A stretch of DNA of 64,000 bases from Hydrogenophaga sp. IBVHS1 (GCF_002127265.1 NZ_NFUU01000001.1:2178040-2242039); one strand, 5' to 3'; shown: positions 35,160 through 44,051, counted from the stretch's first letter. Numbers and translations are program-made. Notes: a model not told the origin generated them from the letters alone.

Positions 35160-36074
35160 ATGAGCGATCTTCTCCTCAGCGCGGCCGCCGGCCGCGAACC
35201 GCTGCAGGCGTCCTTCAGCGATGCGGCGAACCCACTCGGCCTGGACGGCATCGAGTTCATCGAGTACGTCACCAGCAAACCGCAGGCCCTCGGCCAGGTG
35301 CTGGAGATGATGGGGTTCCGGCCGGTCGGACGCCACCGTTCGCGTGAGGTGCTGCTCTACCGCCAGGGCGAGCTCAACATCGTCGTCAATGCGCACCCGA
35401 CCGATGCGCGTGGCGGCGGTCACGGCGGTGAGGTGCCGTTCATCTCGGCCATGGCCTTGCGCGTTCGCGACGCGCGCTCGGCTTACCACTACGTGCTCGA
35501 ACGCGGCGCTTGGTCGGTGCCTACGCATGCCGAGGTGATGGAGCTCAACATCCCGGCCATCCACGGTGCGGGCAACAGCCGCATCTACTTTGTCGACCGC
35601 TACGCCGAGTTTTCGATTTACGACGTCGATTTCGTGCCCATCCCCTCGGTGGACCAGCGCCCTCCGGCCACGGCCGGCGTGCATTTCTTTGGCGTCGTGC
35701 AATACATCGGTCCGGAGCGCAGCAACGACTGGATCCAGTTTTACAACGAGCTCTTCGGCACCGAGCTGATTCCGGACGAACAGCGCTTCGGCATCATGCC
35801 CAAGGGCACCCTGCTTCGCACACCGGCGCTCGATCCGGCCCGGCGCTTCATGCTGCAGCTCATCGAGCCCGAAATCAACGTGGTGGATTCCGAGGAGCGG
35901 CTGCAGCGCATCGGTCTGGGCGTGCCCGACGTGCTGGCCGCCGTGAAGGCGCTGCGCGCGCTCGGTGTGGAATTCGTCGAGACGGAAGCGGCCCACACCG
36001 AGCAACGCGGCGCCATCACCAAAACCTACCTGGGCTCGGTGGTGTTCGAGCTCGTGCACAGCGAAAAGGCCTGA
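35160..36074 (+). CDS. HPPD-like VOC-fold protein, equivalent to the C-terminal half of QuiC1-type 3-dehydroshikimate dehydratase
   Basis: A 304-residue protein with two vicinal-oxygen-chelate modules: IEFIEYVTSKPQALGQVLEMMGF and onward, then GVHFFGVVQYIGPERSNDWIQFYNELFG. It resembles 4-hydroxyphenylpyruvate dioxygenase and, more closely, the C-terminal domain fused to 3-dehydroshikimate dehydratase in Pseudomonas QuiC1. Of the HPPD metal triad, the first His (VHFFG) and final Glu (VVFELVHS) are present. The middle His (VQHIAL in HPPD) reads LQRIGL, so dioxygenase activity is doubtful. The dehydratase gene follows 4 nt downstream. The start MSDLLLS gives a clean N-terminus. Confidence 0.82.
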   Translation: MSDLLLSAAAGREPLQASFSDAANPLGLDGIEFIEYVTSKPQALGQVLEMMGFRPVGRHRSREVLLYRQGELNIVVNAHPTDARGGGHGGEVPFISAMALRVRDARSAYHYVLERGAWSVPTHAEVMELNIPAIHGAGNSRIYFVDRYAEFSIYDVDFVPIPSVDQRPPATAGVHFFGVVQYIGPERSNDWIQFYNELFGTELIPDEQRFGIMPKGTLLRTPALDPARRFMLQLIEPEINVVDSEERLQRIGLGVPDVLAAVKALRALGVEFVETEAAHTEQRGAITKTYLGSVVFELVHSEKA

Positions 36075-36078
36075 TCCC

Positions 36079-36981
36079 GTGAACGCTCAACGAGACGCCA
36101 TCGAAGCCATCAGCGGTTTCGGCATGGACACCATCACGCTGGCCGGACCGCTGGAAGCCAAGCTCGCCGCCATGAAGGCGGCCGGCTTCTCCCAGGTCAT
36201 GCTCAAGGCCAACGACCTCGTGGGTCACCCGGGCGGTTTGACTGCGGCCGTGCAGACCGTCAAGGACAGCGGCTTGCGCGGCACCGGGTTCCAGGTGTTG
36301 CGTGATTTCGAAGGGCTCTCCGGCCACCTTCATCACTACAAGATGGACATCGCCAAGAGCATGCTCGAAATGTGCGCTGCGCTGGATTGCCGCGTGCTGC
36401 TCGCCTGTTCTTCCACGTCCACCCACGCCTCGCAGGACATCGACCACCTCGCGCGCGACCTGCGCAAGCTGGCCATGCTCGCCATTCCACTGGGCATCCG
36501 CATTGCCTACGAAGGCCTGTCATGGGGTCGCACGGTCAACGAGTTCACCACCGCCTGGGACGTGGTCTGCCGCGCCGACTGCCCCAACCTGGGCCTCGGC
36601 CTGGATTCCTTCCACATCTTTGCGGCCAAGACCTCACTCGAAGAGATCGACTACCTCGACCCCGAGAAGATCTTCCTCGTGCAGCTCGCGGACTTCATGT
36701 GGCAAGAGACGCGCACTTTCGAGGAACGCATGACCACGGCGCGCACCTTTCGCGTGTTTCCCGGCGAAGGCGTGCACAGCGAGCAGCTGGTCGACCTCGT
36801 GCTCAAGCTCGATCGGCTGGGCTACACAGGCGACTACAGCTTCGAGGTGTTCAACGACGACTACCAGCAGATGCCGCTGCCCATGGTGGCGGAGCGGGCG
36901 CGCCGCTCGGCGCTCTGGCTGGCCGAAGACGTGCTGCGCCGATCGGTGCCCCTGCCCAACCAGATGCGACTGAAGGGCTGA
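36079..36981 (+). CDS. quiC: 3-dehydroshikimate dehydratase, TIM-barrel (QuiC N-terminal-domain type)
   Basis: This enzyme converts 3-dehydroshikimate to protocatechuate, the committing step of quinate/shikimate catabolism. The 300-residue AP-endonuclease-2/sugar-phosphate-isomerase barrel has the metal set E145 (AYEGLSWG), D176 (GLGLDSFHI), Q202 (LVQLADF) and E256 (YSFEVFND), the E-D-Q-E arrangement of QuiC-type dehydratases. The GTG start follows the upstream stop by 4 nt, with AAAAGG as ribosome site inside the preceding gene. In QuiC1 this domain comes first in a fused protein; here it is a separate second gene. Confidence 0.85.
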   Translation: MNAQRDAIEAISGFGMDTITLAGPLEAKLAAMKAAGFSQVMLKANDLVGHPGGLTAAVQTVKDSGLRGTGFQVLRDFEGLSGHLHHYKMDIAKSMLEMCAALDCRVLLACSSTSTHASQDIDHLARDLRKLAMLAIPLGIRIAYEGLSWGRTVNEFTTAWDVVCRADCPNLGLGLDSFHIFAAKTSLEEIDYLDPEKIFLVQLADFMWQETRTFEERMTTARTFRVFPGEGVHSEQLVDLVLKLDRLGYTGDYSFEVFNDDYQQMPLPMVAERARRSALWLAEDVLRRSVPLPNQMRLKG

Positions 36982-36993
36982 AGCGCGCGGCGC

Positions 36994-37860
36994 TCAGCCG
37001 TGGCGCACACGCACGCCCAAGCCGCCGCACAGCGCAATGAGCGCAATACCCGCGAACGACCACGCATCGGGCGCATAACCAAACACCACCCAGCCGCCCA
37101 GTGTGGCGAAGCCGATCTGTGCGTACATGTAGGGCGTGAGCCGCGAGGCCGGTGCGCGGTGGTAGGCCTGGATCATGAAGTAGTGCCCCAACGAGCCGAA
37201 CACCCCCATCACCGACACAATGGCCCAGAGTTTCCAGTCGCCCAGTGGCACCCAGGACCACGGCAGCAACAAGGTGCCGAACACCAGGCCGGTGAGCCCG
37301 GTGTAGAAATGCATGGTGCCGGGGTCTTCGCTGCGCACCATGCGGCTGGTGACGATCTGGTAAACCGCGTTGATCACCACCAGCCCCAGCGGCAGCAGCA
37401 TCGCCCCCTGAAAATCACTGCCCTTGGGCCGGATCACGATCAGCGCACCGATCAGGCCACCCGCCACCAGCCACCACGTGAACGGTGGCACGCGCTCATG
37501 AAGCAACGGCGCCGCCAGCAGCGTGATCACCAGCGGCACCAGCATGAGGATGGCGGTGAACTCGCCCACCGGCACGTAGCGCAGGCTCATGTAGGCCACC
37601 GTGCCCGAACCCACCATGAGCGTGCCGCGCAGCAACTGCCAGCCCGGCTTGCGCGTCTTGAAGAGGGCGGTGCGCTGGCGTGGCCACAGCAGCAGCAATG
37701 TCATGGCCGTCTGCACCAGAAAGCGCAACCACACCGCCATGAGCACGGGCACCACGGCGCCCACATACTGCGATCCGGTGTCGAGCAAGGCAAAGCACAG
37801 CGTGGCGCACACCGCCATGGCAATGCCCCGCGCGGGATGCGGAAATCTCGGATCTGACAA
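36994..37860 (-). CDS. EamA/DMT-superfamily permease
   Basis: A 288-residue inner-membrane protein with ten predicted helices in two EamA repeats (GTVAYMSLRYVPVGEFTAILMLVPLVITLLAAPLL in the first, SLGHYFMIQAYHRAPASRLTPYMYAQIGFATLGGWVVFG in the second). Members export or import amino acids, nucleosides or small organic acids. It lies at the end of the minus-strand TRAP-shikimate-dehydrogenase unit, 22 nt after the dehydrogenase. Export of a pathway intermediate is possible; the substrate is unknown. Confidence 0.88.
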   Translation of the reverse strand: MSDPRFPHPARGIAMAVCATLCFALLDTGSQYVGAVVPVLMAVWLRFLVQTAMTLLLLWPRQRTALFKTRKPGWQLLRGTLMVGSGTVAYMSLRYVPVGEFTAILMLVPLVITLLAAPLLHERVPPFTWWLVAGGLIGALIVIRPKGSDFQGAMLLPLGLVVINAVYQIVTSRMVRSEDPGTMHFYTGLTGLVFGTLLLPWSWVPLGDWKLWAIVSVMGVFGSLGHYFMIQAYHRAPASRLTPYMYAQIGFATLGGWVVFGYAPDAWSFAGIALIALCGGLGVRVRHG

Positions 37861-37882
37861 GAAGGGCCCTGGAAACGCGTGC

Positions 37883-38716
37883 TCAGTAGCTCAGGCGAGC
37901 CACCGACCGCAGCACATCAGCGGTGGTGGTGGGAAGCCCGAAGTATTCCAGATAGGCAGGGATCTGCTCGAACAGCATGTCTGCGCCCACCTGCACGCGG
38001 CAACCACGGGACTTCGCAGCGGCGAGAAACGCCGTCATTTCCGTGCGCATCACCACCTCGCCCACGAACGTGCGGGCTTCGAGGCGCGATACATCGAGCG
38101 GCAAAGGATCGCCCTCGTTCATGCCCATGGGTGTGGCGTTGACCACCAGGTCGAAGCCCGCCGGATCGTTGCTGCCCGTCGCCACGTCAATGGCCGGATA
38201 GTAGGTCCGCAGGCGTCCCGCCAGCGCTTCGGCAGAAGTGAGGTTCACGTCGTGCAGAGCGATCGAGCCAATGCCCGCACCCGCCAGCGAGGCAGCGATG
38301 CTGCAACCGACGCCGCCACACCCCACCACCAGCACGCGAGCGCCCGACAGAACCAGGCCTTTGCGCCGCACACCACGCACGAAGCCTTCGCCATCGAACA
38401 TGTCGCCCACCAGGCGGCCGTCGTCGGTGCGTTTGACCGCATTGCAAGCGCCCGCCACCTTCACGGTGGGCGTCACTTCGTCGAGCAGATCGACCGTGAC
38501 CACCTTGTGCGGCATGGTGATAAGCGCGCCACGCACATTGGTCAGCGTGAACACCGATCTCAGCAATGCCGGGTAGTCTGGCGCCCGGCAGCCCATGGGC
38601 ACCACCACCGCGTTCACCCCCACCTGCTCGAAGTAGGGGTTGTAGATCATCGGCGACTTGAAGGTGTGCGTCGGGTAGCCGATGTGGGCGATGATTTCTG
38701 TGAGGCCGTTGATCAT
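37883..38716 (-). CDS. Shikimate-dehydrogenase-like NAD-dependent enzyme (catabolic type)
   Basis: A 277-residue member of the AroE/YdiB family. The catalytic Lys is in TMPHKV and the catalytic Asp lies in GDMFDGEGF. The Rossmann motif is VVGCGGVGCS, and the Asp in ALHDVN at the end of the second strand favours NAD over NADP, fitting catabolism. The substrate motif reads HTFKSP instead of the usual HSxSP, so shikimate or quinate is likely but not certain. It sits downstream of the TRAP genes on the same strand and has a partner of the same subfamily at 46973. Confidence 0.85.
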   Translation of the reverse strand: MINGLTEIIAHIGYPTHTFKSPMIYNPYFEQVGVNAVVVPMGCRAPDYPALLRSVFTLTNVRGALITMPHKVVTVDLLDEVTPTVKVAGACNAVKRTDDGRLVGDMFDGEGFVRGVRRKGLVLSGARVLVVGCGGVGCSIAASLAGAGIGSIALHDVNLTSAEALAGRLRTYYPAIDVATGSNDPAGFDLVVNATPMGMNEGDPLPLDVSRLEARTFVGEVVMRTEMTAFLAAAKSRGCRVQVGADMLFEQIPAYLEYFGLPTTTADVLRSVARLSY

Positions 38717-38750
38717 GGTCAGCAGGTGAATGGACTGCGGTGGCGGAGAT

Positions 38751-39749
38751 TCACTTGCGAACCTTGGCCAGTTCGGCCTGCAGTTCCTTGACGGTTTCCT
38801 GGCCGACGTTGACCGCGTATTTGGCGGTCACCGGGCGCATCAGGTCGCGCAGCTTGGAGAGCTCGGCCGCCGGCAGCTCGGTCACCTGCATGCCGTTCTT
38901 CTTCATGTTGTCCAGCGCAGCAGCCACCTGGCCGCGCGCCTGCTCTCGCTGGTATTTCGCGGCTTCCACGGCGGCGTCAGAAATGATTTTTTTCTGGGCC
39001 GCGTCGAGCGTGTCCCAGAACTTCTTGCTGATGATCACCGACTGCGGGTTGTACTGGTGGTTGCTCATCACCAGGTGCTTCTGCACCTCGTAAAACTTGT
39101 TGGCGTTGATCACGGTCACCGGGTTTTCCTGCCCGTCGATGGCCTTCTGTTCCAGCGCGGCATACACCTCCGGAAACGGCAGTGGCGTGGGGTTGGCGCC
39201 GAGCGCCTTGACCCAGTCCACGTTGATCGGGTTGGGGATCACGCGCAGCTTGAGCCCAGACAGGTCTTCCACCTTGGTGACGGGGCGCCGGCTGTTGGTG
39301 ATGTTGCGGAAACCGAGCTCGAAGTAAGCCAGGCCCACCAGGCCTTTTTCCTGCAGCTTGTCGTGAAGCTTCTTGCCGAACGGGCCGTCCATCACAGCGT
39401 CTGCTTCCGCCGAGTTGTTGAACATGAACGGGAAGTCGTAGATGGCGAATTCCTTCACCTGGCTGGCGAAGATGCCCGAGTTCATGGAGGCCATCTCCAG
39501 CGTGCCGCCCTGAATGGCCGACACGTTGGCCTGGTCGCTACCCAGCGTGCCACCAGGAAACAGGTTGACCTTGATCTTGCCGCCCGATTTCGCGGTGACG
39601 ATCTCGGCGAATTTCTCCAGGCCCATCACGATCGGATGGCCCTTGGGGTTCTGGGTGGCGAACTTGATGGTTTTGTCTTGCGCCTGGGCGGCGCCAAAAG
39701 CGGTGAGGGCCATGGCGGCCACCAGGGTTTTGAGCATCATGCGTTTCAT
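38751..39749 (-). CDS. TRAP transporter substrate-binding protein (DctP family)
   Basis: The periplasmic receptor of a TRAP transporter, 332 residues. It has a signal peptide (MKRMMLKTLVAAMALTAFGAAQA), the DctP pattern GHPIVMGLEKFAEIV, FPGGTLGSDQANVSAIQGG, and the invariant Arg region SGLKLRVIPNP that binds a carboxylate. CAGGAGA precedes the ATG, which is therefore chosen over a start 72 nt earlier. It follows the DctQ and DctM genes and precedes the shikimate-dehydrogenase gene. An organic-acid ligand such as quinate or shikimate is inferred from the neighbours. Confidence 0.94.
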   Translation of the reverse strand: MKRMMLKTLVAAMALTAFGAAQAQDKTIKFATQNPKGHPIVMGLEKFAEIVTAKSGGKIKVNLFPGGTLGSDQANVSAIQGGTLEMASMNSGIFASQVKEFAIYDFPFMFNNSAEADAVMDGPFGKKLHDKLQEKGLVGLAYFELGFRNITNSRRPVTKVEDLSGLKLRVIPNPINVDWVKALGANPTPLPFPEVYAALEQKAIDGQENPVTVINANKFYEVQKHLVMSNHQYNPQSVIISKKFWDTLDAAQKKIISDAAVEAAKYQREQARGQVAAALDNMKKNGMQVTELPAAELSKLRDLMRPVTAKYAVNVGQETVKELQAELAKVRK

Positions 39750-39813
39750 GGTCGTCTCCTGAGAATTGAGCGGGAAGAAAGAAGAAAGTAAAGAGAGGAA
39801 AGAAAAAAAAAGG

Positions 39814-41094
39814 TCAGCCAATCAGCAGCTTCGCGGGCCACATCACCAGCTGCGGGAACAGCACCATCAGGAACATCACCGCGAACTGCACCAGCATGAA
39901 CGGCAGCACGCCACGCGTGACGTCGTCCATGCGCATGCGGCCCACGCCGGCCACGGTGTTGAGCACCGTGCCCACAGGCGGTGTGACCAGGCCGATGGAG
40001 TTGTTGATGATGAAGAGCACACCGAAGTACACCGGGTCGATGCCGGCGGCCTTGACGATCGGCATGAGCACTGGCGTGAGGATGAGGATGGTGGGCGTCA
40101 TGTCCATCGCGGTGCCCACCACGATCACGAGCGCCATGATCGCGAACATCAGCAGCGTGGGGTTGTCCAGCAGCGGCTGCAGCAGCGTCACGATCTGGTC
40201 GGGCAACTGGGCCACTGTGATCAGCCAGGCCGAGACCATGGCGGCCGCCACCAGGAACATGATCACGGCGGTGGTCTTGGCCGCATTCAGAAACACTTCG
40301 TGCAGCTGCTTCCAGGTCAGTTCGCGGTAGATCACGCCGGCCACAAACAGCGCATACACCGCCGCCACCACGGCGGCCTCGGTCGGTGTGAACACGCCCA
40401 TGCGCAGGCCCACCAGAATGATCAGCGGCAACATCAGCGCCCAGCCTGCGCTGCGCATGGCGGTCATCACCTCACCGGCGGATTTGCGCGGCGGCGGCTC
40501 CAGCTTCTCCTTGCGCGTGGTCCACCACCAGGTGGCCCACAGACCAGCGGCCAGCAGGATGCCGGGGAAAATGCCGGCGAGGAAGAGTTTGGAGATCGAC
40601 ACGTTGGCCGCCACGCCAAAGATCACGAAGCCGATGGAGGGCGGGATGATGGGGCCGATCACGCCGCAGGCCGCGATGAGGCCACCGCTGCGGGCCTTGT
40701 CGTGGCCTGCCTTCACCATCATCGGCAGCAGCAGCGCCGTGAGCGCGGCGGCGTCGGCCACGGCCGAGCCTGAGAGCGCCGAGAGCAGGCAGGCCGCCAC
40801 GATGGTGACGTAGCCCAGGCCGCCGCGCACATGCCCCACCAGCGCCATCGCGAAATTCACGATGCGCCTGGACAAGCCGCCAGTGTTCATGATCTCGCCC
40901 GCCAGCATGAAGAAGGGCACGGCCAGCAGCGGGAAGCTGTTGGAGCCTTCGATCACGTTCTGCGCGAGGATCTGCGCGTCGAAAATATCCAGGTGCCACA
41001 TCAGGGCCACGCCACTGAGCAGCAGCGCAAAGGAAATGGGAATGCCGACAGCCATGGCGGCCAGCAGGGAACCGAGGAAAACGGCGATGGTCAT
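39814..41094 (-). CDS. TRAP transporter large permease (DctM family)
   Basis: The Na+-coupled channel subunit, 426 residues with about 12 helices. Family blocks are PLLAVPFFMLAGEIMNTGGLSRRIVNFA, GSAVADAAALTALLLPMMVKAGHDKARSGGL, GPIIPPSIGFVIFG and GLVTPPVGTVLN. It lies between the DctQ and DctP genes. The 64-nt gap to DctP is an almost pure homopurine tract on the plus strand. Confidence 0.95.
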   Translation of the reverse strand: MTIAVFLGSLLAAMAVGIPISFALLLSGVALMWHLDIFDAQILAQNVIEGSNSFPLLAVPFFMLAGEIMNTGGLSRRIVNFAMALVGHVRGGLGYVTIVAACLLSALSGSAVADAAALTALLLPMMVKAGHDKARSGGLIAACGVIGPIIPPSIGFVIFGVAANVSISKLFLAGIFPGILLAAGLWATWWWTTRKEKLEPPPRKSAGEVMTAMRSAGWALMLPLIILVGLRMGVFTPTEAAVVAAVYALFVAGVIYRELTWKQLHEVFLNAAKTTAVIMFLVAAAMVSAWLITVAQLPDQIVTLLQPLLDNPTLLMFAIMALVIVVGTAMDMTPTILILTPVLMPIVKAAGIDPVYFGVLFIINNSIGLVTPPVGTVLNTVAGVGRMRMDDVTRGVLPFMLVQFAVMFLMVLFPQLVMWPAKLLIG

Positions 41095-41112
41095 GGTGAA
41101 TCTCGCTTGGGT

Positions 41113-41646
41113 TCAGGGGCGAGCATCGCCAACAGGCATCTCTTCGGACTCGCGGATGCCGATGAGCTCGTTTTCAGTCATCTGGCCGGTCGCCAGACGC
41201 CAGAGGTTCAACAGCAGCACGGGCGCGGCCAGAACGGCGAAGGTCATGCCGCTGGCGTAGAAATACGCCATGGAGGTCTGCATGACGGCGCTGGTCGATT
41301 CCCAGTTGATCTTCACCTGCTCCCAGGCACCCTGAAAAACCAGCCAGCAGACAAACAGCATCAGCACCAGGCTCACCGCCAGGCACAGCTTCTTGCCCAG
41401 CACGGGCAGGCGCGAGATCAGGGAGTCGGTGCCCAGGTGGGCGCGCTCATTCAACGCCACCACCGCACCCATGAAGGTCATCCACACGAAGAGCCAGCGC
41501 GAGAGCTCTTCGGACAAGGTGATGCCGGAATTGAAGCCGTAGCGCATGACCACGTTGCCGAACACCATCACGACCATCAGCACCAGGCTGCCCACCATCA
41601 ACCAGGCCAGGGCCCGGCAGTAGCGATCAATGAATTTCTGCACCAC
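41113..41646 (-). CDS. TRAP transporter small permease (DctQ family)
   Basis: A 177-residue membrane subunit with four helices. The family marker SGITLSEELSRWLFVWMTFMGAVVALNERAHLG is clear. The GTG start at 41646 is chosen because AGGAG lies 7 nt upstream; a GTG at 41661 is in frame but has no ribosome site. It is the first gene of the minus-strand unit. A TetR-like palindrome lies just upstream. Confidence 0.9.
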   Translation of the reverse strand: MVQKFIDRYCRALAWLMVGSLVLMVVMVFGNVVMRYGFNSGITLSEELSRWLFVWMTFMGAVVALNERAHLGTDSLISRLPVLGKKLCLAVSLVLMLFVCWLVFQGAWEQVKINWESTSAVMQTSMAYFYASGMTFAVLAAPVLLLNLWRLATGQMTENELIGIRESEEMPVGDARP

Positions 41647-41679
41647 TTCTTGTCTCCTCACGGAATGGAAACATTAATG

Positions 41680-41700
41680 TACGAACTGGTTAGTTTTCAA
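41680..41700 (-). promoter_or_regulatory. Candidate TetR operator overlapping the TRAP promoter
   Basis: TACGAACTGGTTAGTT (41680-41695) is an imperfect palindrome of the AACTAACC/GGTTAGTT kind: the right half is perfect, the left 5 of 8. On the minus strand TTGAAA (41700-41695) and ATTAAT with a 16-nt spacer could be the -35 and -10 boxes, so the palindrome covers the promoter. The TetR gene next door is the obvious candidate regulator. Confidence 0.45.
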
Positions 41701-41762
41701 TAATCAGGGGAAACCCTGAAATTTTCCGCCGCCCGTCGCCTCGGCTCTCAGGGGTGCCCGCT

Positions 41763-42443
41763 TCAGGCGCGCACGAAGCGAACGATCATTTCGGTGATGC
41801 TGGCGCGCCGCGCGGCCAGCGCTTCGGGCGAAGCCATGTCGCGCTTGAAGATGAGGCCGAAGGTGTGGCGGTTGGACACGTTGAAGAACGAGAGCGCCGA
41901 AATCGAAGCGTGGATGTCGATCGGGTCCAGACCGGGACGGAAAACGCCCTTGGCGACGCCGCGTTCGTACAGCTGCCGGATGGAGGAGATCGCCGGCACA
42001 TTGAGTTGCTGAATGCTCTTGCTCTGCTCGAGAAACTGGCCACGGTTCATGTTTTCGGACATGACGAGGCGGATGTAATTCTCATGGTCGTGGTGGTGGT
42101 CGAAGGTGAACTCGACCAGCCTGCGCAGTGCCGCCTCGGGTTCCAGGTCCTGCAGGTGCTGCTGACTTTCTATCTCGCGCATGCGGCGATAGGACTCTTC
42201 CAGAACCGCCAGATACAAACCTTCTTTGCTACCAAAATAGTAGTAAATCATGCGCTTGCTGGTGCGCGTGGCGGCCGCGATCTCGTCGATGCGTGCACCC
42301 GCCAGACCCTTTTCCGCGAACTCGGCCATGGCCACTTCCATGATGTTGGCCATGGTGCGCTCGGGATCGTTGGTGCGGGTGACCGCCTTTTCCACCGGAG
42401 CGGCCCGTGTGCTTCGACGCCGGGAATGTACCGTTTCGTTCAT
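41763..42443 (-). CDS. TetR/AcrR-family transcriptional regulator
   Basis: A 226-residue one-component repressor. The N-terminal helix-turn-helix (AMAEFAEKGLAGARIDEIAAATRTSKRMIYYYFGSKEGLY) is textbook TetR. The C-terminal ligand domain contains a His-rich loop DHHHDHENYIRLV typical of a TetR subgroup near aromatic and acyl-CoA genes. Its start overlaps the CoA-transferase stop by 4 nt, so it is the last gene of that operon. It lies just upstream of the TRAP operon, whose promoter carries a TetR-like palindrome. Confidence 0.93.
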   Translation of the reverse strand: MNETVHSRRRSTRAAPVEKAVTRTNDPERTMANIMEVAMAEFAEKGLAGARIDEIAAATRTSKRMIYYYFGSKEGLYLAVLEESYRRMREIESQQHLQDLEPEAALRRLVEFTFDHHHDHENYIRLVMSENMNRGQFLEQSKSIQQLNVPAISSIRQLYERGVAKGVFRPGLDPIDIHASISALSFFNVSNRHTFGLIFKRDMASPEALAARRASITEMIVRFVRA

Positions 42444-44044
42444 TTCGGCAGTATAGGGGCAGCCTCCGTGGCGCAGAAGTGCTCGCCGCTCATCACACCC
42501 ATGTCGGCGGCCAGCAGGGGCGCAAACGCCATCTGGTCGAGCACATCCCGCTGCAGATCGATGCCGGGAGCGATCTCGAAGAGCTCGATGCCCTGAGGGG
42601 TGAGCCGGAAGCTGGCGCGCTCGGTGAGGTAGATCACCTCCTGTCCGCGCACCAGGCTTTGCGGGCCGCTGAAGGTGATCTGGTCGACACGCTCCACCAG
42701 CTTCTTCACGGCGCCTTGCTGCAGCACGCGCATCTGCCCGTCGCCGGTCTGCAGCTTCACGCCCTTGGCCGCGAGCGTGCCGCAAAACACCACCTTGCGC
42801 GCGTTCTGCGCGATGTCGATGAAGCCGCCGGGGCCCACGGTGAGGCCACCGAGTTTGCTCACATTGACGCTGCCTTCGACATCGAATTCGCCGAAGCCGA
42901 GAAACGCGATGTCGAGGCCGCCACCGGCATAGAAGTCGAACTGTGTGGCGGCGTCGAGCATGGCGCTGGCGTTGCGCGCGTAGCCAAACAGCACCCCGTC
43001 CATCAGCGTGCCGCCATAGGTGCCGTGCTCGATGGTCTGGTAGAGGCGGTGCTGATCGCCGCGCGCGGCAATGAGCCGGGCCACGGCATCGGGCACACCC
43101 ACGCCGTAGTTGACCACCGGGCGCGCCTTGCCGGTGTTGAACAGCTCCACCGCCGCACGCCGGGCGATGGCCTGGCGCTCACCGAAGGCTTCCTGCGCCG
43201 CCGCCACTTCGCGCGCATGGTCAGCCGCTTCGCTGCGCTCGCGTGCCGCGCCGGTGAGCTCACCGCTGAAGGACGGATCGAACGGAATGTCGTAGCTGGT
43301 GCGCTGGTCGGGATCGACGACGACGGCATCGACCCAGGCGCTGGGAATGCGCACCTCGCGCGCCTTCAGCGCACCCCGGGGCAAGCGTTCGGCCACCTGC
43401 ACGATGACCTTGCCCCCGCTGTTGCGTGCGGCCAGCGCGAGCGACTGGGCATCGAGGTTGGCGGCTTCGTGCTCGAAGCTGATGTTGCCGTCTTCGTCCG
43501 CTGCGCTGGCGCGAACGATGGCCACATGGATGGGAAAGGGCTTGTAGCGCAGGTACTCGCGCCCATCCATGTGCACCACCTCTGCCAGATCGTCTTTCGC
43601 GGTGGCGTTCATGCGGCCACCGCCCAGGCGCGGGTCGCACACCGTGCCCAGGCCCACATGGGTGAACAGGCCCGGTCTTCCGGCACCGATCTCGCGCATG
43701 AGCTGGCTGCTCACACCGCCCGGCAGGATATAGGCCTCGATTTTTTCGTCCACCGCGAGCTGCTGCATGGCGGGCGACCACACCCAGTGCCCACCGATCA
43801 CGCGCCGCACCAGGCCTTCGTGGGCGAAACAGTTCATGCCTTTGGTCTTCTTGTCGCCGATGCCGAGCGCGTGCATCACGGTGAGGCCGCGCGGGTGCTG
43901 CGTGGCGAGAAAGCGCGCCTGCACGGCCTCGAACACGTGGGTGGCTTCCATCAGGCCACCACCACCGCCCATGAGGCCCACGGTGTCGCCATCGCGAATG
44001 AGTGCCACGGCCTGCGCGGCGGTCATGAACTTGCTGTCGCTCAT
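42440..44044 (-). CDS. Family I CoA-transferase, fused alpha-beta subunits (acetate/3-oxoacid type)
   Basis: A 534-residue fusion of both halves of a 3-oxoacid CoA-transferase, like YdiF. The N-terminal part has LIRDGDTVGLMGGGGGL and GGHWVWSPAMQQLAVDEKIEAYILPGGV. The C-terminal part has NYGVGVPDAVARLI and the catalytic Glu in TIEHGTYGG, which forms the covalent glutamyl-CoA. It would move CoA from acetyl- or succinyl-CoA onto an organic acid. The acyl-CoA dehydrogenase gene lies 7 nt upstream and the TetR gene overlaps downstream. The acid is probably the imported hydroaromatic compound or a derivative; this is inference. Confidence 0.93.
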   Translation of the reverse strand: MSDSKFMTAAQAVALIRDGDTVGLMGGGGGLMEATHVFEAVQARFLATQHPRGLTVMHALGIGDKKTKGMNCFAHEGLVRRVIGGHWVWSPAMQQLAVDEKIEAYILPGGVSSQLMREIGAGRPGLFTHVGLGTVCDPRLGGGRMNATAKDDLAEVVHMDGREYLRYKPFPIHVAIVRASAADEDGNISFEHEAANLDAQSLALAARNSGGKVIVQVAERLPRGALKAREVRIPSAWVDAVVVDPDQRTSYDIPFDPSFSGELTGAARERSEAADHAREVAAAQEAFGERQAIARRAAVELFNTGKARPVVNYGVGVPDAVARLIAARGDQHRLYQTIEHGTYGGTLMDGVLFGYARNASAMLDAATQFDFYAGGGLDIAFLGFGEFDVEGSVNVSKLGGLTVGPGGFIDIAQNARKVVFCGTLAAKGVKLQTGDGQMRVLQQGAVKKLVERVDQITFSGPQSLVRGQEVIYLTERASFRLTPQGIELFEIAPGIDLQRDVLDQMAFAPLLAADMGVMSGEHFCATEAAPILPK

Positions 44045-44051
44045 GGCGGGC

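Noticed and set aside
37883-38716. Biosynthetic AroE
   Set aside because: NAD-type Rossmann end, altered substrate motif and catabolic neighbours argue for a degradative enzyme.
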